Source: Pagrus major (taxonomy: Eukaryota; Chordata; Actinopteri; Spariformes; Sparidae). Taken from it: 64,000 nucleotides of DNA. This document shows, in pieces, positions 58,509 through 64,000 of the stretch. The position numbers were made by a program, and so were the translations under genes. A model generated the notes under the pieces. That model ran no database searches, was not told where the DNA came from, and saw nothing but the letters and a program-made list of their open reading frames with translations. The stretch's first letter is position 1; each line of letters starts with the position of its first letter. The DNA lies in NCBI RefSeq assembly GCF_040436345.1, contig NC_133220.1, forward strand, positions 3,465,423 through 3,529,422. The letters are read 5' to 3'.

Positions 58509-59088
58509 GTTATTATTAAAAACAAAAAAGCCTAAAACAAACGTGATCTGTCAAAGGAATGATTGAGGCCTTAATGTTTAGTTCGGACTGTGACGGTGCG
58601 ATCTCGTTACCTTTAGCTGCTGTTTGGTCAAAAGGATTTAATTTACATCTTTTAATGTAAATTTCTATTTAAGGATTTTTAACTTGCAGCACTTTCTCTT
58701 ACTACGCTGAAACATTATGCACCAAAACACAAAGCTAAGTTTCTTGTATGTGAAAACCTCCCTGACAGTAAATTTGATTGTGAAACAGGTGAAAAGTAGT
58801 TTGTATATTAGAGATGTTAACTTTGTGACACATGGTGTCTGTTCTTCTACTTATCACCTTTCCATTATTTTATTCTTTAACCGCTATTCAAACAGGATCT
58901 TTGTGTAAAACATCACAATAAAGGAAACAGTAATGTCACAGTATCTCTGCAGCGATGCACAGGATTAACCTCCCCTCTCCTCTTCTAATGCAGGTCAACG
59001 ACCCGCTATCAGCTTCATTTCAGTTTTGCAGAGTGGCGTTGAAGATGTGGCGTTGTTTCGTCGTGGGCTGTTGTTGGTTTCCTTATTG

Positions 59089-62003
59089 TCACAGGGCCAT
59101 TGTTGGCTCCGGAGTTGAACCTGCAGCAAATAACACAAAATAATGATGAGAATCTGTGTTTTCTTTCAACGTGTTTCCAATCTAAACATTTACACTGATT
59201 TTTTTCCTCGTATAAGACGCTGACGACACGACCTGCTACTGCATTACTATTGTTTGGTCTTGTAACGTCGCTTTGTGGGTTGAAGTCTGGGTCATTTCTC
59301 TCTTATTTGATGAGCGAAGGATCTGTTTAGTTGTCAGACTGAACAGCATCATACCGACACACTTCTGCCGGCTTCTCCATTCACACAGACGCCCTCTCGC
59401 CTCTGTTGCGGCTCTGTTACCACCTCCGCTGGCCAATCAGAGGCTGAAGGAAACTGTCCCCACTCTACACCTCTGTAACTTTCATTCATTCATTCATTCA
59501 TTCCTGCCTAGAAAAGCAGCGTGAACGGGGCTTCTGCAGGTACAAGGTCTCAAGAAAAAGTCTTGGTACCAAAATAAAGGTAACACTTGTGAGATTTGTG
59601 CAGAGCTGTAAGCACCAGTGCAGATCTCGCTGGGTCGGAGTAAAATGAAGCTGGAACACAGCATAAATAAAATATCTGAGTTCTGCCTGACAACTTTCAG
59701 CATTTGTAGAGTCACAGCTCAAAACATTTAGAAAACCACAGCACAACATCTGAACGATCCCTCTGACAGGACTGATGCTAATAAAGTGCAGCAGGGCAAA
59801 GTTACAGAGATTTCAGTGGAGATGTGATGAAGTGTTCGACTTTCAAATCTGCAGTCTCAGCTTTTATCTGGCATATCGTTTGTATTGTTAGCATGAAACG
59901 CTGTGACCGCTAGCGTCAGCTTTGTGGGCATGCACCGCTTCTGTTACTCGTGCTTTAGTTGCTGAGCGGTGGGATTAATGGGATTAATGGGATTAATGGG
60001 ATTAATGGGATTAATGCGCTTTGAGCCGAGTCTTCTTGCTAAACCAGAGTGACAATCTTGAATCTATTATCACACAAATGAACTACAAATAAGATTTCGT
60101 GTTGAGTCATCAGTCATCATGAAGGGTTTTGGTCTCTAACATGACTGAGTGCTTCCTGTTTGTTTGACAAAAACAGATTCAGCGATAACGACAAACTTTC
60201 ATCAACGACTCGATGAAAAGGAGGAATTGAGGCCCACTGCAGAGCTCTCTTTACAGGAACATAATTAACATTCACATCTGTATTTACATTTTATTTATTC
60301 ATTATTAGACCCAGAAGCTTCTTATATAAATATATTGTCAGTGAATTTTCTATAAATCTAAACACCAAAGACAAACACTGTCGTAGACTCTGGAAATGAC
60401 AGTCACAGTATCTTTTATATTGATGCCGGCACATTATGGATATATTGATTAAAAATATTCAAACTTACCTTCGTTTCTTCTTTTGATGTAGATATAAACG
60501 AGCACTATGAGCACTGTAACTGCCAAAATTACTCCAACAACTACAGGTATAATTACAAGGGCTTTGTGTTGTGTTTCCAGCTTGTTACCTGAAACAAAAT
60601 GCAGAAAAAGCTAATGTAACACTCATGTACAGCAGACTGAACACAGAGTTAACACAGAGAACAGTTAATATGAAAACAACACACATGAAAATCACAAAAA
60701 CAGAGACTCACTACTTATAAATGCAAGGATCCCAGAAACAGACAGTTCACCAGTTTCTTCCAGTCTGGCTACACAGTGATAGAGGCCGCTCTTGCTCACA
60801 GTAGTTTCAAGGACGATGGAGTAGCTGCCTTCTCCTTCTGTGACCTCTGTGGTCTTAACAGGGAGGATGTCTCCACTGAGGGTCTGCCACACTACTGTAG
60901 GCTTTGGGAAAGTACCTTGAACCTCACACTGCAGCAGCATCTTGTCTTCTTTTTGATCAAGTATTTTGACGTTTGGTTTTGGAGGTGCACCTGTGAACAT
61001 ATTAACAAGAGCTTTTTAAAAGCACCACGAGGAACTTTTAACTGGTCGTGAAACTCGTCTCTAGAGTCAAAGTCCTGGTCAGAGTCGCTGTAAATCACCT
61101 CTGTATCGTCTCCTCGGTCTTCAAACTGACCCCGGTCGGTCTCAGAGATCGCTGAGCCCAGCTGCCCGCGGTCCAGGCAAACTGTCAGCTAATGGGGCCA
61201 CTAAGCTGTATGGCTAACTAGGCAAATAAGCTATCAGCAGCTAGTCGCTACAGCCGAAGATATCTACAGCAAAGACCATAGTGAGCAGCAGTTAGCAAGT
61301 ACTCTAGTGATTTCCTATTGGAGCTGCCTTCGACAGGTGCCCACATCTTACGTGTTACACCTTTAAGTGAAGGTGGTCATCAGCACGAGAGTTAATCAGT
61401 CCGGCCTCACCACCTTTCAGCAGGACATGACGTCAGTAAAGAGCCACTACCTGAGTGTAAGCTGCAGTATTAACATCGATAAGCATCCGAGAAACGAAGA
61501 TAAAATAATGTTCAGTCTGAACAGAGAAGGGACGTCTGAACCAGTCACTGTTGAAGAGCTACAACATGGTGTGATAAATTAAATGCTGTACTCTGCAGCC
61601 ACGCTAGCAGCTCTGAGAGGCTGTACTTAGAAGCTAACTGCTTTGAGCTAAATGCTAACATGCTCAGGAAGACAGATGTGTTCCAGCACGGATACTAAAG
61701 GTCCTTTTTGTAAGAAAAGTTTATGTGACATCTTCCAACTGGACGACACTTTGGGGTGACGACCATCCAACTTAACATGAAACTTATTTTTCATCATCTT
61801 TTTTTTTTAGTAACTGGCAGGAGTGGGAACACTGTTTGAAGCTAGAAAGGTGGCAGGGTCCTGATTATTTAGTTTGTTTAGACAGAAAAATGAAGATCTT
61901 TCTCTTCTCATTAACATTTCTTCATCAAAACTACGGAGCGCTCCTTTAATCATCATGAAAAACTGAGAGGTGTGGCTGTTACCATTAGGTTTCATTTCAC
62001 AGG

Positions 62004-62064
<61 letters not shown>

Positions 62065-62580
62065 CATCCAGCATGTTTCCACATTGTTCCGCTGTTCAGA
62101 TGAAATTGTCAGGATGTCAATGTCAGGTCTTTCGACGACAAGACTCACTTGTTCAGACTTCACCTCGACCCCGCATAGCATGACATGACTCTCCCCCCAA
62201 ATAAATAAATAAATAAATAAATAAAAATCATCATATGCACTTGTATGTTCCTAACTCTAGCACTTACATCATAGCACTTATGAAAGGTATCCTTGTTAAA
62301 TAGCAGCTACTTTGCTCAGAAGAGGCTTAAATATTGTTTCTATCTTTTCTACTTTATCAACGGTGACATGTTGTGTTTTCTTTCTTTTGACAAATGTACT
62401 TATTTGTAAGTCACTTTGGACAAAAGCGTCTGCCAAATGCCCTAAATGTAAATGTAAATATATATGAAATAAAGTTAAAACTGTCAGTGAGTGATGATCA
62501 GTTTTCTTACCGTCTCCAGCAGCAGACGTTTCTCCAGAGCAGCTCAGCAGACAGAGACACACGAGAGGAAGAAGCTCCAT
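59089..62580 (-). CDS. Ig gene 3: signal peptide, single C-type Ig, TM; no V-set exon seen
   Basis: Exons: signal 62511-62580 (the same 23 codons as gene 2), C-type Ig 60712-60990 (93 codons; MLLQCEVQG, VVWQTLSG, GLYHCVAR), TM 60469-60588 (HKALVIIPVVVGVILAVTV, then IVLVYIYIKRRNE) and a candidate last exon 59089-59120 giving GSTPEPTMAL and a stop. Phases are all 1, so the exons join in frame. No V-type exon is visible between 60991 and 62510, only repeats, so the protein would have one Ig domain unless the exon was lost in this assembly. An AATAAA in the minus sense at 58868-58873 could end the 3' UTR. Likely a surface protein of the same family with a different TM and tail. Confidence 0.65.
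59971..60017 (+). repeat. 10-bp tandem repeat (gggattaat)n
   Basis: Five tandem copies of 'tgggattaat' within the intron before the last exon of Ig gene 3. Confidence 0.9.
61997..62062 (+). repeat. (CA)n microsatellite
   Basis: About 33 CA units in intron 1 of Ig gene 3. A following copy of 'atccagcatgtttccacattgttccgctg' also occurs at 55683 upstream of gene 2. Confidence 0.95.
62188..62225 (+). repeat. (AAAT)n microsatellite
   Basis: About eight AAAT/ATAA units. Confidence 0.9.
62285..62465 (+). mobile_element. SINE/LINE-type 3' tail
   Basis: The text TTTGTAAGTCACTTTGGACA, then aaaagcgtctgccaaatg and 'taaatgtaaatgtaaata', is a very common teleost short-element tail. It lies directly against the shared promoter/signal block of Ig gene 3, on the intron side. 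Confidence 0.6.
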
Positions 62581-62689
62581 AGTTGTGATGTCCTCTGAGG
62601 ACTTCACCACACTGATGGTGTCTCTATATGACGGAGCTTCACACACTCCTCAACACCCTGACTGGTTCATCACAACCTGTTTCTGCTTC

Positions 62690-64000
62690 AGGCTGAGAAA
62701 CAGAAACAAACACTTCAGACAGGAAGTTTTCAGGAACATCCTCTACACACCTGTAACTCTTGAAATCTGCAGTTTGTTTGTTAAAGTGAGAAACACTTTA
62801 TAAAAAAAAGTATAAAAGTAAATATAGAAAAACAAACTGCAGCTCCTCAAACATTCACTTTTTCAGCAGAAACGAAACTTTGTCACCAGCTGAGACTTGT
62901 CTTTGTTGCAGGTCCTGACATGTCACAGCTTCATCAGGAACATCAGCAGCTAACGTTGTGAAATCAGGTGGCTGAAGTAGAAATAATCACATTTCATGAG
63001 AACAGAGCTCAGAAACAGAAGTAACAGCTCATTTGTTTCAGATATTTGATCATTGTACAAATAAACAAGGGGAAAAGGAAAACATGATGATGATTAATAT
63101 ATATTCCTCTGGTAAATCATAATCATGGGATTAAAACAATTTTAAACTCATTTTTTTAATCTCATAATTATGATTTAGGATGAGAATATTTTCTTCATCA
63201 AGCTGAATTATTTTATCTTTTCTTGTCTCGCTGGCAGACGTGAGAAGAAATGAAACTTAACTTTCTCTGGTTTTTATTAAAATGTGGTCACCTAAGTAAA
63301 AACCTGACAAACTTATTTCCACTTCATGAAGTTTATAACATTGTTTCTGTTGACAGTATCAGAAATGTGGAAATTCAGTTGTGTGTTTTTGACGTGAGGT
63401 CGAAGTCAAAGACGTGTTTTACTGGACAGATTATTAAAAACACCTCTGAATATGATGCATGTGATGAAAAACCTCTGACACATGTAATCTTTGTTTTGAT
63501 TTAAGTTTTTGTACTTACACTCTGTTTGGTCACTGCACTGTTCATGGAGAGGATGACAACAAAGTCTGCTTTATCTTTTACATTAGTATAAAAAGGATTT
63601 TCCCTTGTTCTCTATTATGATCCTCAAAACGAAGATGCAGCCTCCTGAAGCTTCCCGTGCTGAGCAGCACTGCTTTGTGGACTTGAATTCACAGAAATTA
63701 AATGACTTGACTTGATATTGTTTAAATATATTTTTACTCTGTATACTCTGTCCCAACAGTCATCCTGTTTATCAGGCGTAAAATGTTATGAAACAACTTT
63801 AATATCATGAAAATCAAAGTTGTAGATTCAGTCATCAAACAGCTGAAGAGCAGAGAAACATGCTGACGGACTGAAGTGTGTTTGTTTGTACTTTTCTTCT
63901 TTTAACAGCTAAAAACATCCAGAACAGTCACAACACAGTCTGACATTTCTCCTGTTTTATTCAAACATTTGTACAGAAATAATGAAGCGCTGCCTGAGAC
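62690..64000. other. Upstream of Ig gene 3, no gene seen
   Basis: AT-rich sequence with a relic of the 9.4-kb MITE at about 63110-63195 (aatctcataattatgattta). The open frame at 63250-63504 has no domain and no supporting splice context. I see nothing else. Confidence 0.5.

Larger units (their letters stand above)
55961..58850. other. Intergenic repeats between Ig genes 2 and 3
   Basis: Holds a fish repeat at about 56060-56160 (gaagtaacgaagtacaaatac). At about 57640-58100 is the widespread teleost repeat with 'ttagcttagcataaagactgg' and its inverted partner 'tatgctaagctaagctaac'. A short TA tract is at 57080 and (TTA)n at 58477-58508. No gene. Confidence 0.6.

Noticed and set aside
63250-63504. 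84-codon frame upstream of Ig gene 3
   Set aside because: No domain, no splice or promoter context, AT-rich codons typical of chance frames.

Overview
The window reads as teleost fish genomic DNA. It is AT-leaning and full of interspersed repeats, with split genes that have GT-AG introns, teleost-type DNA transposons (Harbinger, hAT, piggyBac), L1-, L2- and CR1/Rex-like LINE tails, a tRNA-derived SINE, and long CA/CT, TA and GTGA microsatellites. Two 100-N assembly gaps (10151-10250 and 45914-46013) mean the middle block may be mis-joined or collapsed.

Layout. (1) 1-1467 is the end of a Harbinger-like transposon with a Myb/SANT-like reading frame. (2) 1520-8460 (+) is an immunoglobulin-superfamily membrane gene of the B7/butyrophilin-like type: V-set exon, short linker exon, C-type Ig exon, micro-exon, transmembrane exon and short tail. 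Its signal-peptide exon must lie before the window. Its 3' UTR runs to about 10085. (3) 10251-45913 is a scrambled, amplified array of one three-exon unit ending in a C3HC4 RING exon of the TRIM35/zinc-binding-protein-A33 type, without B-box, coiled coil or SPRY. I count seven RING exons (called R1-R7 here: R1 -, R2 +, R3 +, R4 -, R5 -, R6 -, R7 -) plus two exon-1-only remnants. They are interleaved with two other recurring modules: 'E', the 3' flank of the RING exon, and 'F', a further downstream block. LINE tails, hAT elements, solo LTRs and a piggyBac fragment have inserted among them. (4) 46014-55842 (-) is a paralogue of the first Ig gene in inverted orientation, so the two Ig genes point at each other across the RING array. 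(5) 59089-62580 (-) is a third Ig gene. It has the same signal-peptide exon as the second, one C-type Ig exon and a transmembrane exon, but no visible V-set exon. (6) The last 1.3 kb shows no gene.

How it may work together. The Ig genes look like cell-surface co-signalling or lectin-like receptors. The RING units look like E3-ligase-type RING-only proteins with their own TATA promoters. BTN/B7 genes beside TRIM/RING genes are a known theme in vertebrate immune clusters. The most notable points are as follows. R6 is the only RING unit whose three exons join in one open frame of about 235 codons; the other testable units share small indels that break that frame but keep a free-standing RING ORF. 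The Ig-gene duplicates have very similar introns but clearly different Ig exons. A TTAA-flanked insertion splits the linker exon of the second Ig gene. A perfect 37-bp hairpin lies just downstream of a second TATA box upstream of R4. All assignments are from reading the sequence; no search was run.
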